Shown: piece after piece, positions 26,217 through 33,838 of the stretch
Position numbering within the stretch: the first letter of the stretch is position 1
How the letters are laid out: each line of letters starts with the position of its first letter
Source of the DNA: JAAFHZ01 sp964247085
GTDB lineage: Bacteria > Cyanobacteriota > Cyanobacteriia > Cyanobacteriales > Chamaesiphonaceae
DNA length: 64,000 nt
Direction: 5' to 3'
NCBI GenBank assembly: GCA_964247085.1
Contig: CAXTSX010000007.1
Location: 1 to 64,000, forward strand
Translations under genes and position numbers: made by a program
Notes under the pieces: model-generated
What the model was told of the DNA's origin: nothing
The model's input: only the letters and a program-made list of their open reading frames with translations
The model's database searches: none

Positions 26217-26690
26217 TACTCCTGAATACTTAAAGGATTAGGTAATTACATCCCATAAATATACTTCTAGCAGAAATTGCCAAGTTTTCATAGCGTACAA
26301 ATTAAATTTCTTTGTATTTATTTAATGTTTCGATCACCTGTACTACTTTGCGACGTACTTTCGAGAAATAATTTTGGCGAGTTGAGAGCCTAAACATCCA
26401 AGCCGCAAGACATAAAAGTTCTGCTAAATAAGACTTTGAGCGGTTTTGTATCATATTGATTACGTATAACTCACTACTTTTTTTGGTGATTGTTAAAAAA
26501 CCATGAAGATATTTAATTTTTGTCAAGAAATTATTGAAATCGGCCTATTTTATCAAGTAACAATGATTTATTAGTATTTTCTGTTTTGCTATATTTTTTG
26601 TAAATTTGAGAATAATTTCATCATAAATTCATCCCGGAAATGCATAGAAGTATTTCTGTAATCAACTCTTGTGAAAATTCAATTAGGCAA
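26217..26690. other. AT-rich intergenic stretch between yggS and sepF
   Basis: 474 bp. It should hold the sepF promoter. The only open frame is a 74-codon minus-strand one (26302-26526) ending K-V-V-Q-V-I-E-T-L-N-K-Y-K-E-I. It has no clear ribosome site or recognisable similarity, so I do not call it a gene. There is no pipX-like sequence. Confidence 0.5.
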
Positions 26691-27353
26691 TTAGGGAACA
26701 AAAATCTTGCTGCCCACTCGTACCATCGTTGCCCCACTAGCTACAGCTAATGGATAATCGTTGGACATACCCATGGACAACTCTGGCAGGGCAAGATGCT
26801 GCCAATTACTCTGGCTAATTTGATCTCGTAGTTTTCGGAGGGCACCGAAAAAAGCCTGGGATTCTGCTGGTGTTAAGCCCATCGGAGCGATCGCCATTAG
26901 CCCTTGGATGTGGAGTTGTTGACAGTGATCGATCGCTTCCAAGCTGGCCAGCAATTCTTCCACAGACCAACCATATTTTTGGGGATCAGGCCAGATTTTG
27001 ACCTGTAAACAGATTTTGGGTCGGATCTGTAGTTCTACAGCGATGCGTTCTAAGTTTTGCAGCAGCTTTAAGCTATCTACCGCATGAATCCAATCAAAAA
27101 TCTGGAGAGCCTTGCGGGCTTTGTTGGTTTGCAGATGGCCAATCATGTGCCAGCAGATATCTGGTAGATCGGCCAGCGCTGCTTGTTTATTGATCGCTTC
27201 GGGCACCCGACTTTCACCAAAATCTCGGATCCCAGCCTGGTAAGCCGATCGCATCAGTGCCACTGAAACACCCTTGGTAACGGCAATTAAGCGTACGGTA
27301 GGGGGTAACTCTTGACGAATTTCGGCAATGCGTTGATTAACAAAGTTGTTCAT
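26691..27353 (-). CDS. yggS: PLP-homeostasis protein YggS/PipY (PLPBP)
   Basis: 220 residues forming a single-domain fold-III PLP protein. R-L-I-A-V-T-K-G carries the PLP lysine. F-G-E-S-R-V-P-E-A, W-H-M-I-G-H-L-Q-T-N-K, L-S-M-G-M-S-N-D-Y-P-L-A and G-A-T-M-V-R-V-G-S-K-I-F follow in the standard order. It buffers pyridoxal phosphate and amino/keto-acid pools. In many cyanobacteria it is encoded next to pipX; no pipX is seen on either side here. Confidence 0.93.
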   Translation of the reverse strand: MNNFVNQRIAEIRQELPPTVRLIAVTKGVSVALMRSAYQAGIRDFGESRVPEAINKQAALADLPDICWHMIGHLQTNKARKALQIFDWIHAVDSLKLLQNLERIAVELQIRPKICLQVKIWPDPQKYGWSVEELLASLEAIDHCQQLHIQGLMAIAPMGLTPAESQAFFGALRKLRDQISQSNWQHLALPELSMGMSNDYPLAVASGATMVRVGSKIFVP

Positions 27354-27462
27354 TCAGATTAGTGGATAGATCGCCAGCATTTTCCATGTTGCCACAGATC
27401 CTCGGTCGGATTAGAACAGGCTATAAAATGCTGAAATTCACTCAATCTATATGATGAGACGA

Positions 27463-27484
27463 TTGTTAAGCTATTGTTAAGCTA
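27463..27484. promoter_or_regulatory. Tandem 11-bp repeat upstream of purF
   Basis: TTGTTAAGCTA occurs twice head-to-tail (27463-27473 and 27474-27484), 74 bp upstream of the purF start. One helical turn of spacing suggests side-by-side binding of a regulator dimer. The factor is unknown. Confidence 0.35.
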
Positions 27485-27557
27485 GAATTGAGGGACGATT
27501 TTTAACATCCAAATCAAACTACTGTTTTCACAACCATCCTAGGAGTATTGCCCCACC

Positions 27558-29036
27558 ATGATCCCCAACGATTCTCTCTTGAGCGCAGATGTTGAAATTC
27601 TTGCTGACCAGGCATCTGACAAGCCGGAAGAAGCTTGTGGCGTATTTGGGGTCTATGCTCCGGGACAAGATGTTGCCAAGCTGACCTATTTTGGTTTGTA
27701 TGCTTTGCAACATCGAGGACAAGAATCTGCCGGGATTGCTACCTTCGCGGGTGAGACCATGCATTCCTATAAAAATATGGGTTTAGTATCTCAGGTTTTT
27801 AAACCAGAAATTCTAGAAGAATTGCCTGGGGATCTGGCGATCGGACATACTCGTTATTCCACGACTGGTTCTAGTCGGCGGGTGAATGCCCAGCCCATTA
27901 CTGTCGAAACCCGTTTGGGCTCTTTGGCACTGGCGCATAATGGTAACTTGGTAAATACCATATTTCTGCGCGACTACTTAATAGAGAAGAAGTGGGATAT
28001 TCAAGCAACTACCGACTCGGAGATGATTGCGTTGGCGATCGCTACGGCTGTCAACGAAGGCCAAGACTGGCCAACGGCAATTGTCGATGCTCTCAAAATC
28101 TGTGAAGGAGCTTTCAGTTTAACGATCGCCACGTCCACCGGCATAGTGGCTGCCAGAGACGCTAATGGTATTCGGCCATTAGTTATTGGCCAATTACCCG
28201 ATCATCCGCAACACTACGTTTTTGCTTCCGAAACCTGTGCCTTAGATATTCTGGGTGCCGATTACGTGCGAGATGTGCAGCCAGGAGAAATGGTCTGGGC
28301 AAATGAACAGGGTTTAACCAGCATTATGTGGGCAGCACCAGCGACTCCTAAACTCTGTGTATTTGAGATGATCTATTTTGCTCGTCCGGATAGCTTGATG
28401 AATGAGGAAAGTCTGTATAGCTATCGGATGCGGATTGGTCGGCAGCTAGCTGCGGAATCGCCGCAAGATGCCGATATGGTGATTGGGGTGCCGGACTCGG
28501 GCATTCCAGCGGCGATCGGCTTTTCTCAAGCAACGGGGATCATGTATATGGAAGGGTTGATCAAAAATCGCTATGTGGGTCGGACTTTTATTCAGCCGAC
28601 CCAAGAAATGCGGGAGTCCGGTATTCGGATGAAGCTGAACCCTCTCAAAGATGTGTTAGCAGGCAAGCGCATTATTATTGTGGATGATTCGATCGTCCGA
28701 GGTACCACTAGTCGCAAGTTGGTCAAAGCCCTACGGGAGGCCGGAGCTTTGGAAGTTCATATGCGCATCTCTTCGCCGCCGGTTACGCATCCTTGTTTTT
28801 ATGGAATTGATACCGATAGTCAAGATCATTTGATTGCAGCGACTAAATCAGTGGCTGAAATTGCTGAGCAGATTGGGGTGGATAGTTTGGCTTATCTGAG
28901 TGAAGCAGGAATGTTGAAGGCTACGCAGCGCAATGTGGAGCATTTTTGCTCGGCCTGTTTTAATGGTGATTACCCGGTACCGGTACCAGAAGTGCTGAAG
29001 CGATCGAAGTTAATGCTAGAAAAAGTGCCTGGTTAA
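27558..29036 (+). CDS. purF: Amidophosphoribosyltransferase
   Basis: 492 residues; ribosome site TAGGAG lies about 12 bases upstream. A short propeptide precedes Cys27 (E-E-A-C-G-V-F-G), the N-terminal nucleophile exposed by autocleavage. The glutaminase motifs are R-G-Q-E-S-A-G-I, G-H-T-R-Y-S-T-T-G and H-N-G-N-L-V-N. The PRPP-binding loop is I-I-I-V-D-D-S-I-V-R-G-T-T. Cysteines at A-C-P-type positions near the end (H-F-C-S-A-C-F) suggest the Fe-S-containing Bacillus-type enzyme. It commits PRPP to purine synthesis. Confidence 0.97.
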   Translation: MIPNDSLLSADVEILADQASDKPEEACGVFGVYAPGQDVAKLTYFGLYALQHRGQESAGIATFAGETMHSYKNMGLVSQVFKPEILEELPGDLAIGHTRYSTTGSSRRVNAQPITVETRLGSLALAHNGNLVNTIFLRDYLIEKKWDIQATTDSEMIALAIATAVNEGQDWPTAIVDALKICEGAFSLTIATSTGIVAARDANGIRPLVIGQLPDHPQHYVFASETCALDILGADYVRDVQPGEMVWANEQGLTSIMWAAPATPKLCVFEMIYFARPDSLMNEESLYSYRMRIGRQLAAESPQDADMVIGVPDSGIPAAIGFSQATGIMYMEGLIKNRYVGRTFIQPTQEMRESGIRMKLNPLKDVLAGKRIIIVDDSIVRGTTSRKLVKALREAGALEVHMRISSPPVTHPCFYGIDTDSQDHLIAATKSVAEIAEQIGVDSLAYLSEAGMLKATQRNVEHFCSACFNGDYPVPVPEVLKRSKLMLEKVPG

Positions 29037-29057
29037 ATCAGCTTAGAAATTAACCTC

Positions 29058-29089
29058 AAAAAAACAGCCTGTTATCAGGCTGTTTTTTT
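29058..29089. terminator. Bidirectional terminator between purF and sir
   Basis: 14-bp perfect stem: seven A then ACAGCCTG-type arm, TTAT loop, CAGGCTG then seven T. It sits between the convergent genes. Confidence 0.88.
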
Positions 29090-29108
29090 GACTATCTGAT
29101 TCAGCTAT

Positions 29109-31172
29109 TTACATTAACCAAGTATCCAAATTATCCGCATCTGCTGGCTGCTGAGCAGTTGTCGTAGCTGGACGAACTGGCACTATAGAAGAAGAAGCGA
29201 CGGGAGTAATAGCTTTCACAACCTTGGTCGTACTCGGCTTGTTGATTTTGAGTTGCGTATTTTCCGCCGCCAACTTCGCAATATCTTTTTTAGTACTGGC
29301 TAAATCGGCCTGGAACTTCTGAGCAGCAGCTAGCTCTTTTTCTAGTTTAGCGATCGATTGATTCTTAGCATTCAATTGGTCAGTCAATTGCTGAATTTTA
29401 CCCGCTAGCTGACCACCGGGCTTATTTGCCATCACCGGATTTTGACGGGCTTCGATTTTGTCAAAACCCACTCGATCGCAGAAATCACCAAAACTCTCTC
29501 CAGCTTGTCGATCTTGCTTAAAGTAGCTAAAAATCGGTGTCAAGAAGGTTTCTAGGTCATTGATATGCATTTTGTCGGTATAGGGCTTGGCCAACCTAGT
29601 TTGGTTGGGCGCACCACCCAGCCATACTTGGTAACTTTCCGGAAAGCTACCCACAAAAGCTAACTCGGCGAGGTAAGGACGAGCACAACCGTTCGGACAA
29701 CCAGTCATCCGAATTACCATTTGTTCATCTGGTAAACCAACAGCAGTTAAGGTTTGGCGAATCCGCTCATTAACGCTGGGCAATACCCGTTCCGATTCAG
29801 TAACAGCCAAGCCACAAGTTGGCAATGCTGGACAGGCCATTGATAACCTTGTCAGGCTGTCAATCTTTTCGGGATCGACTTGGACGTGGGCAGCCGTTAG
29901 AATCTGATCGATCGCCGCCTTATCTTTAGGATCAATGTCGTACAACAAGGCATTTTGGTGGGGAGTCAACCGAATCGGCAGCTGGAATTTTTCGATAATT
30001 TGTCGCAGTGCCGATCGCAACTTCAAAGTTTCGGTATCATGCACCCGACCATTCTCGATCGAAATGCCCAAGAATAATTTGCCATCGCCTTGCTCCTGCC
30101 AACCCAAGAAATCCCGATATTCAAAAGCGGGTATCTCTTTCAGAGGCTGAATTTTTTTACCTAAGTATTTTTCCACCTGCGTCGTGAATTTAGCCACGCC
30201 CCAATCATTAATCAAATACTTCATCCGGGAATGACGACGATTTTCGCGATCGCCATAGTCCCGCTGCGTAGAAACGATCGCCTTGATTAAGTCATAGATA
30301 TCGGCGGCCTCGATGTAGCCGATCGGATCCGCAATCCGCGCAAAGGTTTCTTCTTTATTGTGGGTACGGCCTAAGCCACCGCCAGCGTAAACATTAAAGC
30401 CCAGCAGTTCACCAGCATCATTGGTGATTACCACCAATCCCACATCTTGGGAAAACAGATCAACGGAATTATCCCCTGGCACTGTGATTGCACATTTAAA
30501 CTTGCGCGGCATGTACTGGGTGCCATAGATGGGCTCTTCTCCTTCATGGAAGATAGTTCCATTGCCATTTCTGGAGCGCGCTGCTGTCACTTCTGGTGCT
30601 TCGGCACTGACTGCTTTTTCACCATCCAGCCAAATTTCATAGTAAGCACCGGTCTGGGGAGCTAGTAAATCCGCAATCCGATCGGCATAATCCCAGGTAT
30701 ATTGGTAAGCCTGATTCTTTTGGAAAGGCGCGGGCGGGGTCATCACATTTCGGTTGACATCACCACAGGCACCCAGGGTTGAACCCAGGTTCTGCACCAT
30801 AGTCTGGATCGTCGCTTTTAAATTTTTCTTCAGAATGCCGTGGAGCTGGAAGCCCTGGCGGGTAGTGATCCGCATGGTTTCGTTGCCATACTGACTAGCC
30901 AACTTGTCCATCGCCAAATAGAGTTGCGGCGGCACAAATCCCCCCGGATTGCGGGTACGCAGCATCATCTGGTAATCCTTTTCTTGACCCTTGGCGCGGT
31001 TATCCCGATTATCCTGTTGATAAGAGCCGTGATACTTCAGGACTTGCACCGCATCATCCGAAAAGTGGGTAGTATCTTGCTGCAATTCCGTAGCGAGGGG
31101 TTCACGCAGGTAGTTACTCTGCTGTTTGAGGTTTTCTACTTTAGTGAGTTTTCCAGGAGACGTACTGACCAT
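29109..31172 (-). CDS. sir: Ferredoxin-sulfite reductase with C-terminal coiled-coil extension
   Basis: 687 residues. The nitrite/sulfite reductase core is complete. R-T-R-N-P-G-G and T-T-R-Q-G-F-Q-L-H-G lie in the N-terminal half. The four cysteines that bind the 4Fe-4S/siroheme centre occur as C-P-A-L-P-T-C-G-L-A and G-C-P-N-G-C-A-R-P. It reduces sulfite to sulfide with ferredoxin electrons for cysteine synthesis. After residue 585 comes about 100 residues that are not part of the core: a coiled coil (I-Q-Q-L-T-D-Q-L ... L-A-A-E-N-T-Q-L), a Pro/Thr/Val-rich linker and an acidic end D-N-L-D-T-W-L-M. Confidence 0.94.
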   Translation of the reverse strand: MVSTSPGKLTKVENLKQQSNYLREPLATELQQDTTHFSDDAVQVLKYHGSYQQDNRDNRAKGQEKDYQMMLRTRNPGGFVPPQLYLAMDKLASQYGNETMRITTRQGFQLHGILKKNLKATIQTMVQNLGSTLGACGDVNRNVMTPPAPFQKNQAYQYTWDYADRIADLLAPQTGAYYEIWLDGEKAVSAEAPEVTAARSRNGNGTIFHEGEEPIYGTQYMPRKFKCAITVPGDNSVDLFSQDVGLVVITNDAGELLGFNVYAGGGLGRTHNKEETFARIADPIGYIEAADIYDLIKAIVSTQRDYGDRENRRHSRMKYLINDWGVAKFTTQVEKYLGKKIQPLKEIPAFEYRDFLGWQEQGDGKLFLGISIENGRVHDTETLKLRSALRQIIEKFQLPIRLTPHQNALLYDIDPKDKAAIDQILTAAHVQVDPEKIDSLTRLSMACPALPTCGLAVTESERVLPSVNERIRQTLTAVGLPDEQMVIRMTGCPNGCARPYLAELAFVGSFPESYQVWLGGAPNQTRLAKPYTDKMHINDLETFLTPIFSYFKQDRQAGESFGDFCDRVGFDKIEARQNPVMANKPGGQLAGKIQQLTDQLNAKNQSIAKLEKELAAAQKFQADLASTKKDIAKLAAENTQLKINKPSTTKVVKAITPVASSSIVPVRPATTTAQQPADADNLDTWLM

Positions 31173-31273
31173 GATACTTTTTAGATAGCCGAAGAAAGAC
31201 AGAGCTTTATTCTATCTCAATCCCTTCGGGATCAGTCCGCTTGATCGTTACGCTTTGCTAATGTTCCTGATTC

Positions 31274-31933
31274 TTAATCTAAATGAGAAGGACTAACGGC
31301 TACTGTTAAATAACAGAACTGAGCGATTTCCTGCCAAATGGGGTCTAAAACATTACCCAAACCGTGATCGCTATCTAGTTCAATCAAATGTGCCCAGGCA
31401 TGATGTTGGGCGAAATTGCGGCTAAGTTCGATCGGCACCACCGCATCATTGTGGCCGTGCAAAACCAGAGTGGGTAAGTTGCGCTCCAAATTACTCGATA
31501 GATATTGCTGGGCATTAGTGACAAACTGATAGCTCAAAAGTACCTGTTGTTGTTCGGCATGATGATAGACCGGCATACTACCGGACTCTTGCCAGTTTTG
31601 TAGAGCCTCGGGGCTCAAACGTTCTAGCCATAATTTAGGAAAGCCAAAGGCCGGAGCCATCAATACTAATTTTTCTACTTGCGGATACTGTTGCGCTAAT
31701 AACAATGCGGCCCACCCACCCAAGCTCGAACCAATGATCGTCACTGGCTCTGAGTAATTGCAATAGGACAGAGCTTGTTGTAACTGTCGGGAAATAGTGA
31801 AATCGCTAAAGCCACCCTGATTAAAATCCGGGATCGCTAGGTCTACGCCCACTGCCGCAAATTTCTCTTTGAGATACAAGGCTTTGCGCGATCGAGATCC
31901 AGAAGCAAAACCGTGAATGTATAAATACTTCAC
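31274..31933 (-). CDS. YqiA/YcfP-type alpha/beta-hydrolase (esterase)
   Basis: 219 residues. Y-L-Y-I-H-G-F-A-S-G-S-R-S at the start is the oxyanion region. The nucleophile elbow is G-S-S-L-G-G-W, the acid is in H-G-H-N-D-A-V-V-P, and the His is in D-S-D-H-G-L. The short length and R-S-R-K-A-L-Y-L match the UPF0227/YqiA group. The substrate is unknown. It is 11 bp downstream of the Spy/CpxP-like gene, so probably co-transcribed. Confidence 0.82.
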   Translation of the reverse strand: MKYLYIHGFASGSRSRKALYLKEKFAAVGVDLAIPDFNQGGFSDFTISRQLQQALSYCNYSEPVTIIGSSLGGWAALLLAQQYPQVEKLVLMAPAFGFPKLWLERLSPEALQNWQESGSMPVYHHAEQQQVLLSYQFVTNAQQYLSSNLERNLPTLVLHGHNDAVVPIELSRNFAQHHAWAHLIELDSDHGLGNVLDPIWQEIAQFCYLTVAVSPSHLD

Positions 31934-31944
31934 CAGGCACTACC

Positions 31945-32412
31945 TCAGGAATTACTGTTCAGGTTTTTCGCTCGTTGTTGTTTCATTTTTTGCAGTTTTG
32001 CCCACTGCTCAGTGGTCAGAATTTTTTTGGTGGCCATCATTCTTTTCAACTTCAGATCAGCCAGCTGGAGCTGCAATGTTTTGACTCGATCTCGTTGAGC
32101 ACGAATTTTATCGGGAGGCGAATTACTCGCCATCATATTAGCTAATTCTTCTTTGGCCGCAGTTAATAGCTGATTTTGCTGCTGCTTTTGTCCATGAAAC
32201 TTTTGCCGAACTGATTTTAGCTGTTTAATCTGACTAGGATTAAGCTGAAGTTCTTTGATTAGTTGCTCTCTATTTTTTTGGACAGATGGATTTTGGCTAA
32301 AATCCCCGTAGTTGACTTGGGGGACTTGGGCTTGAGCAGTTGTTGCTCTTAGAGTGGCTCCGCTACCAGCACTCACGAGTAAAAACAATATTGAAGTGCG
32401 AAACCAAGACAT
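31945..32412 (-). CDS. Periplasmic Spy/CpxP-like protein
   Basis: 155 residues. N-terminal signal peptide (L-F-L-L-V-S-A-G-S-G-A, cleavage near A-Q-A). The remainder is helical, charged and Gln/Lys-rich, with two LTxxQ-like motifs (L-N-P-S-Q-I-K-Q-L and L-T-T-E-Q-W-A-K-L) spaced as in the Spy/CpxP superfamily of periplasmic chaperone or stress-sensing proteins. Family assignment is by motif and layout. Confidence 0.72.
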   Translation of the reverse strand: MSWFRTSILFLLVSAGSGATLRATTAQAQVPQVNYGDFSQNPSVQKNREQLIKELQLNPSQIKQLKSVRQKFHGQKQQQNQLLTAAKEELANMMASNSPPDKIRAQRDRVKTLQLQLADLKLKRMMATKKILTTEQWAKLQKMKQQRAKNLNSNS

Positions 32413-32474
32413 ATTCTATTGAACTTTAATAATTGGGGGTAATTACCCAGATAAATATATTCTGGTAAAAGTTC

Positions 32475-33191
32475 CTATATAGACTGGGGTGGTTGCGCTA
32501 AACCTGGATTAAGATGTTCGCGACCGCGACGAATTTTGGCATGTAGTTCACAAAGATTTTCTTCTAAACCTTGCAATACTTGGTCAGCATAAGCATCAGC
32601 TTCTTGCTGAATTTCCTGGCACTCAACTAAGGACTGCTGACGCATCTGTTCGATATCCTCGGCGTATTGAGTACGACACAGCTCCATCTCTGATAGGGTT
32701 TTGCGGCGCAGTTGCTCACATTCGGACTGGGCAATTTGCTTGAGTTGCTGGGCTTCGGCCTTAGCTCGATCAACGATCCCCAATTCGTTGGCAATTTGAA
32801 AAGCCTGTTGGTGGGCAACAGCAATATGCTGCTGGGCTTGTTGCTCTGCTCGGCGTAGAATGCTGTCCCGATGCTGCAAAATTTCTTGAGCCGTTTGCAA
32901 AGCTTGCGGCAAGCTAGATCTAATATAGTCCATCTGTTCTAGCAATTCGTCCTCGCCTACAATGGTTTTGCCCGTCAGGGGTAAACGGGGACTATTGAGC
33001 AGCAACTCTTCTAATCGGCTAAATTCTGATAACAATTCCAGGACATGAGTTTCGGGGAGCAACGCATCATGATGAGCCAGTTCATCGCCACCCTGTCCCT
33101 GTACTGGCGGATTTACTGAGGGGGTGACAATAAAGGTTGGTCGGCCGATCGATCGGCGTTCTTCGTCAGTGGTGAATGGAGGTTGGCGCAT
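32475..33191 (-). CDS. Coiled-coil protein downstream of coaD
   Basis: 238 residues, mostly one long Gln/Glu/Ala-rich coiled coil (about 95-215: A-Q-E-I-L-Q-H-R-D, A-E-Q-Q-A-Q-Q-H, A-K-A-E-A-Q-Q-L-K). It resembles cyanobacterial DivIVA/ATP-synthase-b-like proteins but carries no diagnostic motif. There is no membrane span. The first 79 bp overlap the 3' end of coaD in another frame, so the start may be further downstream; ATG at 33191 is the first available. The role is not known. Confidence 0.65.
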   Translation of the reverse strand: MRQPPFTTDEERRSIGRPTFIVTPSVNPPVQGQGGDELAHHDALLPETHVLELLSEFSRLEELLLNSPRLPLTGKTIVGEDELLEQMDYIRSSLPQALQTAQEILQHRDSILRRAEQQAQQHIAVAHQQAFQIANELGIVDRAKAEAQQLKQIAQSECEQLRRKTLSEMELCRTQYAEDIEQMRQQSLVECQEIQQEADAYADQVLQGLEENLCELHAKIRRGREHLNPGLAQPPQSI

Positions 33192-33652
33192 TGAGCAAGA
33201 TCCAATGAGATATGGGCGGGGACAAGATGACTGACAGAACCACCAAACTTGGCAATTTCTTTGACGACACTGCTACTGAGGAAAGCATATTCAACCGCAG
33301 TGGCTAAAAATATAGTTTCGATATCGATAGCAAGAGATTTGTTGGTGTGAGCCATTTGTTGCTCTTTCTCGAAATCTGACATAATTCGCAAACCTCTGAG
33401 CAAGCATTTAGCACCAGTTAGCTTGGCATATTCTACCGTTAAACCATCAAAACTATCTACAGTTACTCCTGGCAAATGTTGAGTAGCGATCCGAATTTGG
33501 GATAATCGTTGATCCACACTGAACAATGGTGTCTTGCTAGGGTTCCGCAGAACAGCGACAATAACTCGATCGAACAGCTGGCAGCTGCGCTCAATAATGT
33601 CGAGATGTCCAAGGGTAATCGGGTCAAAGCTACCTGGATAGACGGCAATCAC
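33113..33652 (-). CDS. coaD: Phosphopantetheine adenylyltransferase
   Basis: 179 residues. Y-P-G-S-F-D-P-I-T-L-G-H-L-D-I at residues 5-19 includes the nucleotidyltransferase T/HxGH motif. L-R-G-L-R and F-L-S-S-S-V-V-K-E-I complete the CoaD signature. It makes dephospho-CoA in coenzyme A synthesis. The last 20 or so residues (H-S-P-L-T-K-N-A-D onward) go beyond the usual ~160-residue enzyme and coincide with the overlap with the next gene, so the tail is probably a read-through extension. Confidence 0.93.
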   Translation of the reverse strand: MIAVYPGSFDPITLGHLDIIERSCQLFDRVIVAVLRNPSKTPLFSVDQRLSQIRIATQHLPGVTVDSFDGLTVEYAKLTGAKCLLRGLRIMSDFEKEQQMAHTNKSLAIDIETIFLATAVEYAFLSSSVVKEIAKFGGSVSHLVPAHISLDLAQCANLHSPLTKNADRSADQPLLSPPQ

Positions 33653-33838
33653 ACTAGATATATCCTAGTCATAAATTATTCCTGGAGATGATTATTAACG
33701 GTATTGTAATATCTGTGGCAGTGAGAAATAGTTTTATTTAAAGTTTTTTCTATTTTAATAAATACAATATCAGTATTTATTAAATATTTGTAACTTGGAA
33801 TACATAAATCTCAGAAATAGTGGCTCAGGTGCTCGAAA

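Noticed and set aside
26302..26526. A 74-codon minus-strand frame between yggS and sepF
   Set aside because: No ribosome site, AT-rich composition like the non-coding sequence around it, and no recognisable family.
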